Assembly: GCA_014860005.1 (NCBI GenBank) | Contig: JACZKP010000021.1 | Span: 1 to 31,822, forward strand | DNA: 31,822 nt | Source: Verrucomicrobiota bacterium | Lineage (GTDB): Bacteria; Verrucomicrobiota; Verrucomicrobiae; Limisphaerales; UBA11358 | Direction: 5' to 3' | Shown here: piece by piece, positions 6,648 to 14,446 of the stretch | How the letters are laid out: every line of letters starts with the position of its first letter | Numbering within the stretch: position 1 is the stretch's first letter | Made by a program: the position numbers and the translations under genes | The notes under the pieces: generated by a model | Told to the model about the DNA's origin: nothing | What the model saw: the letters and a program-made list of their open reading frames with translations, nothing else | The model's database searches: none

Positions 6648-7757
6648 ATGTCTGAAGCCACAGCTCAAAAGAAATTCTCCTGCCCCGCGTGTGGCGCGGC
6701 GGCGGAATGGAATCCCGCCAAGCAATCGCTCGTCTGCCCGTTCTGCGGCACGACTTCGCCCGCTCAGATGGAACTCAACGCCGTCGGCGAACAGGTCATC
6801 AAGGAGCACGATCTGGCCGCGGCGATTCGCGGCATCCCCGATGACAAGCGCGGCTGGCAGGCGAAGAAGACTTCGGTCAAATGCCAGAGTTGCCAGGCCA
6901 TCTCGGTGTTCGATCCCGAGCGCGTCGGGCAACGGTGCGATTTCTGCGGTTCGGCGGCGCTCGTGCCCTACGAGGAAATCAAGGAAGCGTTCAGTCCGGA
7001 AAGCTTGCTGCCCAAACGCATCAGCGAAACGCAGGTGCGCGAGAGCGTGCGCCGCTGGTATGGCAGCCGTTGGTTTGCGCCGAACAAGCTCAAGCACGCC
7101 GCGCTCACCGACACGGTGAAGGGGCTCTACATTCCCTACTGGACGTTCGACGCGCAGGTTCACGCGGACTGGACGGCGGAATCCGGCTACTACTATTTCG
7201 TGAACGAGAGCTACACGGACGCGCAAGGCAAACACCAGACGCGCCGGGTGCGAAAGATTCGCTGGCAGTGGTCGTCTGGCGCGCTGGATCATTTCTTCGA
7301 CGACGAACTCGTGCCCGCCTCGCACGGCGTGCAACCGGATTTGCTGCGCAAGGTTGAACCGTTCCCGACCAAGGAACTGACGCCCTACAACGCGGGCTTT
7401 CTCTCCGGCTGGGTGGTGGAGCGTTACCAGATTGATCTCGTGAGCGCGGCGAAACACTCACGCGAAGTGATGAACAGCAAGATGATTTCGATGTGCGCCT
7501 CGCAAGTACCCGGCGACACGCATCGGAACTTGAGCGTGAACACGAATTACTCGCGGCAGACGTTCAAACACATCCTGGTGCCGGTGTGGTTGCTCACCTA
7601 CAACTACGGCCCGCGCGCGTTTCAGGTGGTGATCAACGGGTTCACGGGAGCAATCGCCGGCCGATATCCCAAGAGCTGGGTGAAAATACTCCTGCTCGTG
7701 TTGTTCGTGTTGGTGGTCGTCGTGGCCGGGTTCGCACTGGTTGCGGCCAATCGGTGA
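6648..7757 (+). CDS. Double zinc-ribbon membrane-anchored protein (YdjG-like)
   Basis: A 369-residue protein. Two TFIIB-like zinc ribbons are visible: FSCPACGAAAEWNPAKQS with LVCPFCG (residues about 10-35), and CQSCQAISVFDPERVGQRCD with FCG (about 79-102). A central domain (about 120-340) is rich in Trp/Tyr (GLYIPYWTFDAQVHADWTAE). One C-terminal membrane helix (ILLLVLFVLVVVVAGFALVA) ends the protein. Such proteins are often misannotated as 'primosomal protein N-prime' or helicase because of the ribbons, but no helicase motif is present. In Bacillus, YdjG-type zinc-ribbon and YdjI-type SPFH proteins are encoded together and linked to envelope stress and PspA-like factors; the gene set here echoes that pairing. 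Confidence 0.75.
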   Translation: MSEATAQKKFSCPACGAAAEWNPAKQSLVCPFCGTTSPAQMELNAVGEQVIKEHDLAAAIRGIPDDKRGWQAKKTSVKCQSCQAISVFDPERVGQRCDFCGSAALVPYEEIKEAFSPESLLPKRISETQVRESVRRWYGSRWFAPNKLKHAALTDTVKGLYIPYWTFDAQVHADWTAESGYYYFVNESYTDAQGKHQTRRVRKIRWQWSSGALDHFFDDELVPASHGVQPDLLRKVEPFPTKELTPYNAGFLSGWVVERYQIDLVSAAKHSREVMNSKMISMCASQVPGDTHRNLSVNTNYSRQTFKHILVPVWLLTYNYGPRAFQVVINGFTGAIAGRYPKSWVKILLLVLFVLVVVVAGFALVAANR

Positions 7758-7861
7758 ACAGCGAACAACAGACGGCAGGGATACCCGTGCCACAAGTTGT
7801 CGTCAATTTATACGACTGGCCCGGACTTGACCTGAGCCGGTGGCGGGCGTTTGCTGGGGGC

Positions 7862-9208
7862 ATGTTGAAACCATATCAGATTTCCCGTCGCCGCTTTCTG
7901 AGCACCTGTGCCGCCACTGCCGCCGCCACTGGTCTGCCAAGCTGGTTCGTCCAGCGTGAACTTGCTGCTGCCGAAGCCGTCACCAAGCCGCTAAGGTGGT
8001 ACGACCGCCCCGGCATTGCGTTGATTGGTTGCGGCGGCATGGGCCGGGGTGACGCGCAGAACGCGAGGCGCTTCGGAGAGGTTCTCGCCGTATGCGACGT
8101 GGATCAAAACCACGTCGAGGCGGCAGCCAAACAATTCTCCACCGACGGCAAGACGCCCACAAAGTTTGGTGATTTCCGCAAGGTCATGGAGCGGGACGAC
8201 ATTCATGTGATTGTGCAGGCCGCGCCGGACCATTGGCACACGCTCATCAATCTGGCCGCCGCGCGGGCGAAGAAGGACGTTTATGGTGAGAAGCCGCTCA
8301 CGCATACGATTGACGAGGGCAAACGGCTGGTCAGCGCCGTGCGCGCTTACGGCATCGTGCTGCAAACCGGCACGCAGCAACGGAGCGACCGGAAGTTCCG
8401 CCTAGCCTGCGAACTGATTCGCAACGGCCGTCTCGGCAAACTGCAACAAGTAACCGTGTACGTGCCGGCTGGCATTCGCGGCGGACCGTTCCCGTCGCAA
8501 ACTCCGCCACCCGGATTGGACTGGGATTTCTGGCTCGGCCAGGCACCGCGGGTGGATTATCTGAAGGAGCGTTGCCATTCCTCCTTCCGCTGGTGGTGGG
8601 ATTATTCTGGCGGCCCGGTTACGGACTGGGGCGCGCACCACAACGACATTGCCCGTTGGGCCATCGGCCTGGACGGTCCGACCGAGGTCGAGGCGCGCGT
8701 GGTGACCGAGCCGATTCCGAACGGCTACACCACGCCGCCCGAGTTCGAGGCCACGCTCACTTGGGCCAACGGCGTGCGCCAGATCGTGAAGACCACGCCA
8801 GACGACACGCCGTTCGGCGGCGTCATCAAACCGGACGGCCAGCGCAATGGCATCCGCTTCGAGGGCACGGACGGATGGTTGTGGGTAAACCGTTCCGACC
8901 TGCGGGCCAGCCGCGAGGGAATCATCGAAACGCCCCTGCCCGACAACGCCATCCGACTCGAAGCCAGCAACGATCACATGGGCAACTTTTTTGCCTGCGT
9001 GCGCAGCCGGAAAGTGCCCATCGCGCCTGCGGAGGAAGGCCATCGCTCGGCCAGCGTAGGTCATTTGATCGTCATCGCCCTGCGGCTCGGGCAAAAGCTT
9101 CAGTGGAATCCCGCCCGGGAAATGTTCACGGGCGGAGGGGCCAAGGAAGCCAATCTCCACGTCGCCCGCGAAATGCGGGCGCCGTACGATTACAGTTTTC
9201 TGAGTTGA
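7862..9208 (+). CDS. Tat-exported Gfo/Idh/MocA family oxidoreductase (1)
   Basis: A 448-residue protein from ATG 7862. The N-terminus MLKPYQISRRRFLSTCAATA is a twin-arginine signal (SRRRFL). The NAD(P)-binding Rossmann motif follows (IALIGCGGMGRGDAQNARRF). EKPLTHTIDEG contains the EKP lysine typical of the family. The C-terminal dehydrogenase domain has WDYSGGPVTDWGAHHNDIAR, with the paired histidines expected near the active site. These exported oxidoreductases are abundant in Planctomycetes and Verrucomicrobia and are thought to act on sugars or cyclitols; the substrate is unknown. The frame is open far upstream, but the Tat signal fixes the start. It lies 104 bp after the zinc-ribbon gene. 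Confidence 0.9.
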   Translation: MLKPYQISRRRFLSTCAATAAATGLPSWFVQRELAAAEAVTKPLRWYDRPGIALIGCGGMGRGDAQNARRFGEVLAVCDVDQNHVEAAAKQFSTDGKTPTKFGDFRKVMERDDIHVIVQAAPDHWHTLINLAAARAKKDVYGEKPLTHTIDEGKRLVSAVRAYGIVLQTGTQQRSDRKFRLACELIRNGRLGKLQQVTVYVPAGIRGGPFPSQTPPPGLDWDFWLGQAPRVDYLKERCHSSFRWWWDYSGGPVTDWGAHHNDIARWAIGLDGPTEVEARVVTEPIPNGYTTPPEFEATLTWANGVRQIVKTTPDDTPFGGVIKPDGQRNGIRFEGTDGWLWVNRSDLRASREGIIETPLPDNAIRLEASNDHMGNFFACVRSRKVPIAPAEEGHRSASVGHLIVIALRLGQKLQWNPAREMFTGGGAKEANLHVAREMRAPYDYSFLS

Positions 9209-9324
9209 ACGACGAGGCTGGCGGTCACGGGTACACTCACCCTACTCATCGCCTCAAGCCGTCACAATCCGTGATGACGGGTTGGTGCTTGGCTCTTTGG
9301 GAGGGACGTTTAAGCTTTCTGCCG

Positions 9325-10155
9325 ATGTCCACGTCCAGTTTAAGAACCGTTGCCAGAATCAAGAGGCTCTCGGTCCTGCGTCCGGCGCTGGCGCTGGTGC
9401 TCGGCAGCGGTTTTGGTCACACCTTGGCGGATCTGGAGGTGACCGCGAAGATTTCCTACGCCCGACTGCCAGGCTTCCCGCCGGTCAGCGTGAGCGGTCA
9501 CGCCGGTGAACTTTACCTCGGGCATCTCACCGGTACACCGGTTGCGGTTATGAGTGGGCGGGCGCACTTTTACGAGGGCCACGATATGAACCGCGTGACG
9601 CACGCAGTCCGTACGCTCGCCGCGCTGGGCGTGCGCGATTTGCTCCTCACCAATGCGGCGGGCGGCATCAACCGACGCTTTTGCGCGGGCGATTTCATGG
9701 TGTTGACGGACCACATCAATTTCATGGGCGTGAATCCCTTGCGTGGCGCGAACCTGGTGGGATTGCAGCGTTTCGTGGATTTGTCGCGGGCTTACGACCT
9801 CGACCTGAGCGCCTTGCTGCACCGTGCTGGGCGCGCAAGCGGCGCAAAATTGCACCGCGGAGTCTATCTGGCAGTGAGCGGACCGAGCTACGAGACGCCC
9901 GCGGAGATTCGCGCGTTTGCCCGGCTGGGCGCGGACGCGGTGGGAATGAGCACGGTGCCGGAAGCGATTGTCGCCCGGCAGTGCGGTTTGCGCGTGGCGG
10001 CGCTGTCCTGCATCACGAATCTGGCGGCGGGCATCAGCCGAAGCGCGTTGTCGCATGCGGAAGTTCTGGAGACAGGTGAACGGGTGAAACCTTTGGCAGC
10101 ACTTCTGCTGAAAAAGTTCGCACAATTGTATGGGGAGCAAGCCAACCGCCGATAA
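9325..10155 (+). CDS. Purine nucleoside phosphorylase (trimeric type)
   Basis: A 276-residue cytoplasmic enzyme that splits purine nucleosides with phosphate to free base and (deoxy)ribose-1-phosphate. Family motifs: LVLGSGFGHTLADL (phosphate-binding loop; relatives usually have GSGLG), SGRAHFYEGHDMNRVTHAVR, LLTNAAGGIN, SGPSYETPAEIRAFARLGAD, GMSTVPEAIVARQCG and SCITNLAAGIS (the Asn that contacts the base). The length fits the trimeric PunA/PNP class. The ATG at 9325 has no good ribosome site; an in-frame ATG at 9274 is possible. A weak hairpin (CCGTCA/TGACGG, 9259-9280) lies before it. It overlaps the cytidine deaminase gene by 26 bp, so they form a nucleoside-salvage operon. Confidence 0.92.
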   Translation: MSTSSLRTVARIKRLSVLRPALALVLGSGFGHTLADLEVTAKISYARLPGFPPVSVSGHAGELYLGHLTGTPVAVMSGRAHFYEGHDMNRVTHAVRTLAALGVRDLLLTNAAGGINRRFCAGDFMVLTDHINFMGVNPLRGANLVGLQRFVDLSRAYDLDLSALLHRAGRASGAKLHRGVYLAVSGPSYETPAEIRAFARLGADAVGMSTVPEAIVARQCGLRVAALSCITNLAAGISRSALSHAEVLETGERVKPLAALLLKKFAQLYGEQANRR

Positions 10156-10552
10156 AGTCCGCCTGGTGCGGGCGGCGGCGCAGGCGCGCAAACGCGCGGT
10201 GGCGCCGTATTCCAAATTCCAGGTCGGCGCGGCGCTGTTGACCCAGGCCGGCGGGATCATCACCGGCGCCAACGTGGAAAGCGCCAGCTATGGTTTGACC
10301 TGTTGCGCCGAACGGGTGGCCTTGTTCAAGGCATTGACGAGTGGCAAGCGGGATTTTGTGGCAATAGCGGTGGTGGCCCGTGCCCCGCACGGCCCCATGC
10401 CCTGCGGCGCCTGCCGGCAACTGCTGGCGGAATACGCGCCGCACGCCAAAGTCTGGGTCGCGGACAGTCGCGCGCTGAATGAGATTCGAGAGTTTCTGGT
10501 CCAGGAGTTGTTACCGGTCGCATTTGTGGAAGTGCCGCCAGATTGGGATTGA
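10130..10552 (+). CDS. cdd: Cytidine deaminase
   Basis: A 140-residue protein of the homotetrameric class, which hydrolyses cytidine and deoxycytidine to uridine and deoxyuridine. The N-terminal part has APYSKFQVGAALLTQAGGII. The zinc site is visible: NVESASYGLTCCAERVALF supplies the first zinc cysteine and the catalytic Glu of the C-A-E motif, and PMPCGACRQLL gives the PCxxC pair. Length is standard. The start overlaps the end of the phosphorylase gene by 26 bp, so expression is probably coupled translationally. The C-terminal ~20 residues are ordinary. Confidence 0.93.
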   Translation: MGSKPTADKVRLVRAAAQARKRAVAPYSKFQVGAALLTQAGGIITGANVESASYGLTCCAERVALFKALTSGKRDFVAIAVVARAPHGPMPCGACRQLLAEYAPHAKVWVADSRALNEIREFLVQELLPVAFVEVPPDWD

Positions 10553-10606
10553 GAAACCGTTATTGCTTCGTAGCCTTTACAAGATGAGGAAGTCTGGTGG
10601 TGGGAC

Positions 10607-12112
10607 ATGAAGTCTGAGGTTGCATTTGTGCTGGAAAACGCCAACTGGCCAGCTTTGTTGGTGGATGGCGCCAGCACGATTCTGCGTGCAAACGCAGCGG
10701 CCGTCAGGGCCTTTGGCCTGACCCTCGTGGGCGCGTCTCCGCTTCTCTCCGCCGTGTGGTCGCCGGAAAACGGCGTGAGCGCCGAGCAATTTCTCTCTCA
10801 ATGGGAACGCGCCCCGACCACGACCATGCCCCTGAAGTTCCTGGTCAAAGGAGGTGGTGCGGCCACCTACTCGACGGCGCTTTGCGCCTTCACCAAGGAC
10901 ACGGAAAAGTATTTCATCCTCCAAATGCTGCCCGAACCGCCGCGAAGTGCAGAGGCCAAGCCGGCGGCCGGGGAGGCTGGCGCCCACAAACAGAAACTGG
11001 ACTGCGCGTTGCAGTTGGCTCGCTCCGTGTCATTGGATTTCAACAACGCGCTGACCAGCATTCTGGGCTACACTTCCCTCATCTTGAGCAAGGTGGAGTC
11101 GGATCATCCCTGGCGCCGCGCGTTGCTGGAGGTGGAAAAAGCGGCCGGCAAGGCGGCGGAAATTGCCAACGACCTGGCCGGCTTCAGTCGTCAGGAGCGG
11201 AATACCCACACGCAAAGCTCCGGCAACTTGAACGGGGTACTGCGGCGCTGCGTGGAGACGTTGCAGAATTCACCCTCCAGCACCATCCGCTGGCGGTTGC
11301 ACCTCGAACGCCGGTTGTTCGCGGCCCGTTTCGACGAAGCCAAAATGCAGCAGGCATTCTTGAAGATTCTGGAGAACGCCGTCGAGGCGTTGGGAGCGGA
11401 CGGGAACGTCACTATCCACACCCGCAACGTGGAACTGGCCGAGGCGGGCCACGACCGCAACCTAAAGCTGGCGGCGGGCACCTATGTCTGCGCCGAGATT
11501 GCCGATACCGGCTGCGGCATTGAGCCGGAATTGTTGTCACGGATTTTTGAGCCGTTCTTCACGACCAAGCAACCGCCGCATCGCGGACTGGGACTGGCGT
11601 GGGTTTACGGCATTGTCACCAATCATGGCGGCGGGGTTGCGGTGTCCAGTGAGCCTGGCGCGGGCACCGCCGTGCGCGTTTACCTGCCCGCGGAGAACTC
11701 CATTGTCAGGGATAACACCGAATTCCTGCACAACCTCACAGGCAGCCAGACCATCCTGATGGTGGACGATGAGGAATTGCTGCTGACCATGGGTGAAACC
11801 ATCCTGTCGGGCTATGGTTACACAGTGCTGACGGCCAACGGCGGCCGCGCCGCCCTGGAACTCATCTCCCGGACCGACAAACCGATTGACCTGCTGATCA
11901 CGGACCTGGTCATGCCGCTGATGAGCGGACGGGAATTGGTGGAGCACGTCCGTCAGATTTCGCCCGCCACCCGTGTCTTATGCACCAGCGGTTATGCGTC
12001 CCCAACGCGCCACAACGAGGATGCCGCCTACTTGCAGAAGCCCTTCACCAGCCAGGAGCTCTTGATGAGAGTGAAAGAAGTGCTGGCCTCACCCACAACG
12101 GAGATTGACTGA
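10607..12112 (+). CDS. Hybrid histidine kinase-like protein with a substituted phosphoacceptor histidine
   Basis: A 501-residue protein without membrane helices. Residues 1-110 are a PAS-like region. Residues about 133-200 form the dimerisation helix with ARSVSLDFNNALTSILGYTS; in normal members this box reads A-H-D-F-N-N, and here residue 143 (codon TTG at 11033) is Leu instead of His. The HATPase domain is complete: N box FLKILENAVEAL, G1 IADTGCGIEPEL, FEPFFTTK, and G2 GLGLAWVYGIV. A receiver domain follows (ILMVDDEELLLTMGETILSG) with Asp433 in LLITDLVMP and Lys478 in LQKPF. So ATP binding and the receiver look intact, but autophosphorylation on this site looks impossible. It lies 54 bp after cdd and 27 bp before the LysR gene. 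Confidence 0.85.
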   Translation: MKSEVAFVLENANWPALLVDGASTILRANAAAVRAFGLTLVGASPLLSAVWSPENGVSAEQFLSQWERAPTTTMPLKFLVKGGGAATYSTALCAFTKDTEKYFILQMLPEPPRSAEAKPAAGEAGAHKQKLDCALQLARSVSLDFNNALTSILGYTSLILSKVESDHPWRRALLEVEKAAGKAAEIANDLAGFSRQERNTHTQSSGNLNGVLRRCVETLQNSPSSTIRWRLHLERRLFAARFDEAKMQQAFLKILENAVEALGADGNVTIHTRNVELAEAGHDRNLKLAAGTYVCAEIADTGCGIEPELLSRIFEPFFTTKQPPHRGLGLAWVYGIVTNHGGGVAVSSEPGAGTAVRVYLPAENSIVRDNTEFLHNLTGSQTILMVDDEELLLTMGETILSGYGYTVLTANGGRAALELISRTDKPIDLLITDLVMPLMSGRELVEHVRQISPATRVLCTSGYASPTRHNEDAAYLQKPFTSQELLMRVKEVLASPTTEID

Positions 12113-12139
12113 GCAACAGGTTTTCTATTCAATTCACTT

Positions 12140-13036
12140 ATGCAAATCGAGAGTTTGAAAGTCTTTTGCGATCTGGCCGAAACCGAGAGTTTCACCAAGG
12201 CCGCCCAAATCAACGGCGTCACCCAATCCGCCGTCAGCCAGCAAATCAGTTCACTGGAACGTCAGTTCAAATCGCTGCTCATTGAGCGCAGCAAGAAGAA
12301 GTTCCGGCTCACGCGCGAAGGTCAGGTGCTCTACGATTACAGCAAGCAGATTATCCAAACTTACGAGGCGCTGCATAGCAAACTCATGGAGATCAAGGAC
12401 ATCATCTCCGGTACCATTCGCGTGGCCACCATCTACAGCATCGGCTTGCATGATCTGCCGCCTTACATCAAGCGCTACCTCAAGGAATATCCCACCGTGC
12501 ATGTCCACGTGGAATACCGCCGGTCTAACCAGGTGTACGAGGAAGTGCTGGGCAACGTTGTGGACCTTGGACTCGTCGCCTACCCCGTCAAGGACGCCAA
12601 ACTCGAGATCGTGGCCTTGCGCAAAGACCCGCTCGTGCTCATCTGCCATCCGCAGCATCCGTTTGCGAAATTGAAGGGCATCAAGCTCAAGAATATTGCC
12701 GGCCAGAAATTCATCGGCTTCGAGCCGGACATTCCCACCCGTCGTGCGCTCGATCGGATTCTCAAGGAACATAGCGTGGAAGTGAACAATGTCATGGAGT
12801 TCGACAACATCGAGACCGTGAAACGCGCGGTCGAGATTGACGCCGGTATCTCCATCGTGCCGTTGGCCACGGTTCTCCAGGAAGTCTCGAAGCAAACGCT
12901 CGCCGCGGTGAACTTTGATGGCGCCGACTACTATCGTCCCCTCGCCGTCATTTACAAAAAGAACAAGGTGCTTTCACCGGCAATGCGGCAATTCATCAGC
13001 ATTCTTAAGGAAAGCAGCACCAAAGAGGGTCGTTGA
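12140..13036 (+). CDS. LysR-family transcriptional regulator
   Basis: A 298-residue protein. The N-terminal winged helix-turn-helix is typical (MQIESLKVFCDLAETESFTK, NGVTQSAVSQQISSLERQF). It is followed by the linker helix and a periplasmic-binding-protein-like effector domain from about residue 90 (GTIRVATIYSIGLHDLPPYI; LICHPQHPFAKLKGIKLKNI; AVEIDAGISIVPLATVLQEV). Phosphate- or small-anion-sensing CysB-type proteins have a similar length, but nothing here identifies the ligand. The start codon follows the kinase-like gene by 27 bp, so it may share its transcript instead of facing a divergent target, which is unusual for LysR genes. Confidence 0.92.
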   Translation: MQIESLKVFCDLAETESFTKAAQINGVTQSAVSQQISSLERQFKSLLIERSKKKFRLTREGQVLYDYSKQIIQTYEALHSKLMEIKDIISGTIRVATIYSIGLHDLPPYIKRYLKEYPTVHVHVEYRRSNQVYEEVLGNVVDLGLVAYPVKDAKLEIVALRKDPLVLICHPQHPFAKLKGIKLKNIAGQKFIGFEPDIPTRRALDRILKEHSVEVNNVMEFDNIETVKRAVEIDAGISIVPLATVLQEVSKQTLAAVNFDGADYYRPLAVIYKKNKVLSPAMRQFISILKESSTKEGR

Positions 13037-13214
13037 ACTGAACTTCCGGTGAAACGCGGCTCGGCGTTCACCTTGATTCACGCGGACTTTAACCGCCACA
13101 AACCGGCAGCCAGCGCCGGCGGATAGAAACCCTCATTCGCCGCGCGATCTATTTTTTGCAGTTGCCGGGGAGCAAATCGCCACGGCTTTCGTCAAATGGT
13201 GGTGTGAACTTATG

Positions 13215-13233
13215 GCCGGAGAATGACTCCGGC
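13215..13233 (+). promoter_or_regulatory. Stem-loop just upstream of the vWA gene start
   Basis: GCCGGAG (13215-13221), loop AATGA, CTCCGGC (13227-13233) form a perfect 7-bp GC-rich hairpin. It ends 11 bases before the ATG at 13245, where a ribosome-binding site would be; no clear Shine-Dalgarno sequence lies in the remaining gap. It could modulate translation initiation or be an operator. No T-run follows, so it is not a classical terminator of the LysR gene. Confidence 0.4.
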
Positions 13234-13244
13234 GTTGCACCACT

Positions 13245-14387
13245 ATGAAAACAACCGCACTGATTCTTCTAGCCGGTGGCCTAGCCACCCTGGCCTTTCC
13301 TGCGCTTGCCGAACCTTTCCGAAGTGAGGAAGCCGCCAACAAACCCGCCAAATCCCGCATCGAAGTCTGCTTCGTGCTCGACACCACCGGTTCGATGTCC
13401 GGCCTGATTGAGGGCGCAAAACAAAAAATCTGGTCCATCGCCAATGAGATGGTCAGCGCCAAGCCGACGCCCGAAATTCGCATGGGCCTCGTGGCTTATC
13501 GCGATCGGGGTGATGCTTATGTGGTCAAGGCGTTCGACCTGACCAAGGACATTGACGCGGTGTACGCCAATCTACGTGGCTTAAGCGCCGGTGGGGGCGG
13601 CGATACGCCCGAGTCCGTGAACGAAGCCCTCTACGAGGCGGTCCACAAGCTGGACTGGAGTGAGGACCGCAGCGTTCTCAAAATCATATTCTTGGTCGGC
13701 GATGCGCCACCGCACATGGATTACAGCGCGCCCAAGTATCCCGAGATCTGCCAGGACGCGATGAAGAAAAATCTAATCATCAACACGGTCCAATGCGGCG
13801 GAATGGCGGAGACGATCCCCGTTTGGAAGGAAATCGCGCGGTTGAGCGAAGGCAGCTATGTCGCCATCGCGCAATCCGGCGGCATGATGGCCATCGCCAC
13901 TCCAATGGACGCGGAACTGGCGGAGTTGAATCGCAAACTGGGCTCCACCATCGTTGCGTATGGCAGTGCGGCCGCGCGGCGTTCGGTGACCGCCAAGCAA
14001 ATGGCGGCGGAAGCCGCGCCCGCAGCGGTGTCGGCGGATCGGCTGACGTTCAACGCGCGTTACGGCGTAGCCGTTCAGGGTGAAGGCGAACTGCTCGATT
14101 CCCTGTCGAGCGGCAAGGTCAAGTTGTCCGAAATTAAAAGGGATCAACTCCCCGCCGAGTGGCAGAATTTAAGTGACTCGGAACTCAAGGCCAGAGTCGA
14201 GCAGCAGCAGAAGGAGCGCCGTGAATTGCAGGCGCAGATTTTGAAGCTCAGTCAGGCCCGCGACGCCTATCTCGCGAAGGAACGCCAAAGGCTGGCCGCT
14301 GCGGGCAAGGGCGATTCCTTCGATGAAAAAGTATCGCAAGCCATCCGCGCCCAGGCTGCCCGCAAGAACATTGAGTATGGGAAATGA
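13245..14387 (+). CDS. Exported von Willebrand factor A domain protein
   Basis: A 380-residue protein. MKTTALILLAGGLATLAFPA with LAEP is a Sec signal peptide. Residues about 38-220 form a vWA domain with the metal-ion-dependent adhesion motif DTTGSMSG (Asp46) and a later GGGGDTPESVNEALYEA segment carrying the conserved Thr. The C-terminal part (about 300-370) is a charged helical region (LKARVEQQQKERRELQAQIL) likely to form a coiled coil. Proteins of this kind bind protein partners through a metal ion in the periplasm; the partner is unknown. It lies 59 bp before the serpin gene on the same strand, so the two may be transcribed together. Confidence 0.85.
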   Translation: MKTTALILLAGGLATLAFPALAEPFRSEEAANKPAKSRIEVCFVLDTTGSMSGLIEGAKQKIWSIANEMVSAKPTPEIRMGLVAYRDRGDAYVVKAFDLTKDIDAVYANLRGLSAGGGGDTPESVNEALYEAVHKLDWSEDRSVLKIIFLVGDAPPHMDYSAPKYPEICQDAMKKNLIINTVQCGGMAETIPVWKEIARLSEGSYVAIAQSGGMMAIATPMDAELAELNRKLGSTIVAYGSAAARRSVTAKQMAAEAAPAAVSADRLTFNARYGVAVQGEGELLDSLSSGKVKLSEIKRDQLPAEWQNLSDSELKARVEQQQKERRELQAQILKLSQARDAYLAKERQRLAAAGKGDSFDEKVSQAIRAQAARKNIEYGK

Positions 14388-14446
14388 TCCGCGCGTGACC
14401 AGCCACCTTTTTCACTGAAACAATTCCATCCAAAATTAAATCATCC

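Noticed and set aside
9259..9280. CCGTCA/TGACGG hairpin before the nucleoside phosphorylase gene
   Set aside because: Only six pairs with a ten-base loop and no T-run; too weak to call a terminator.
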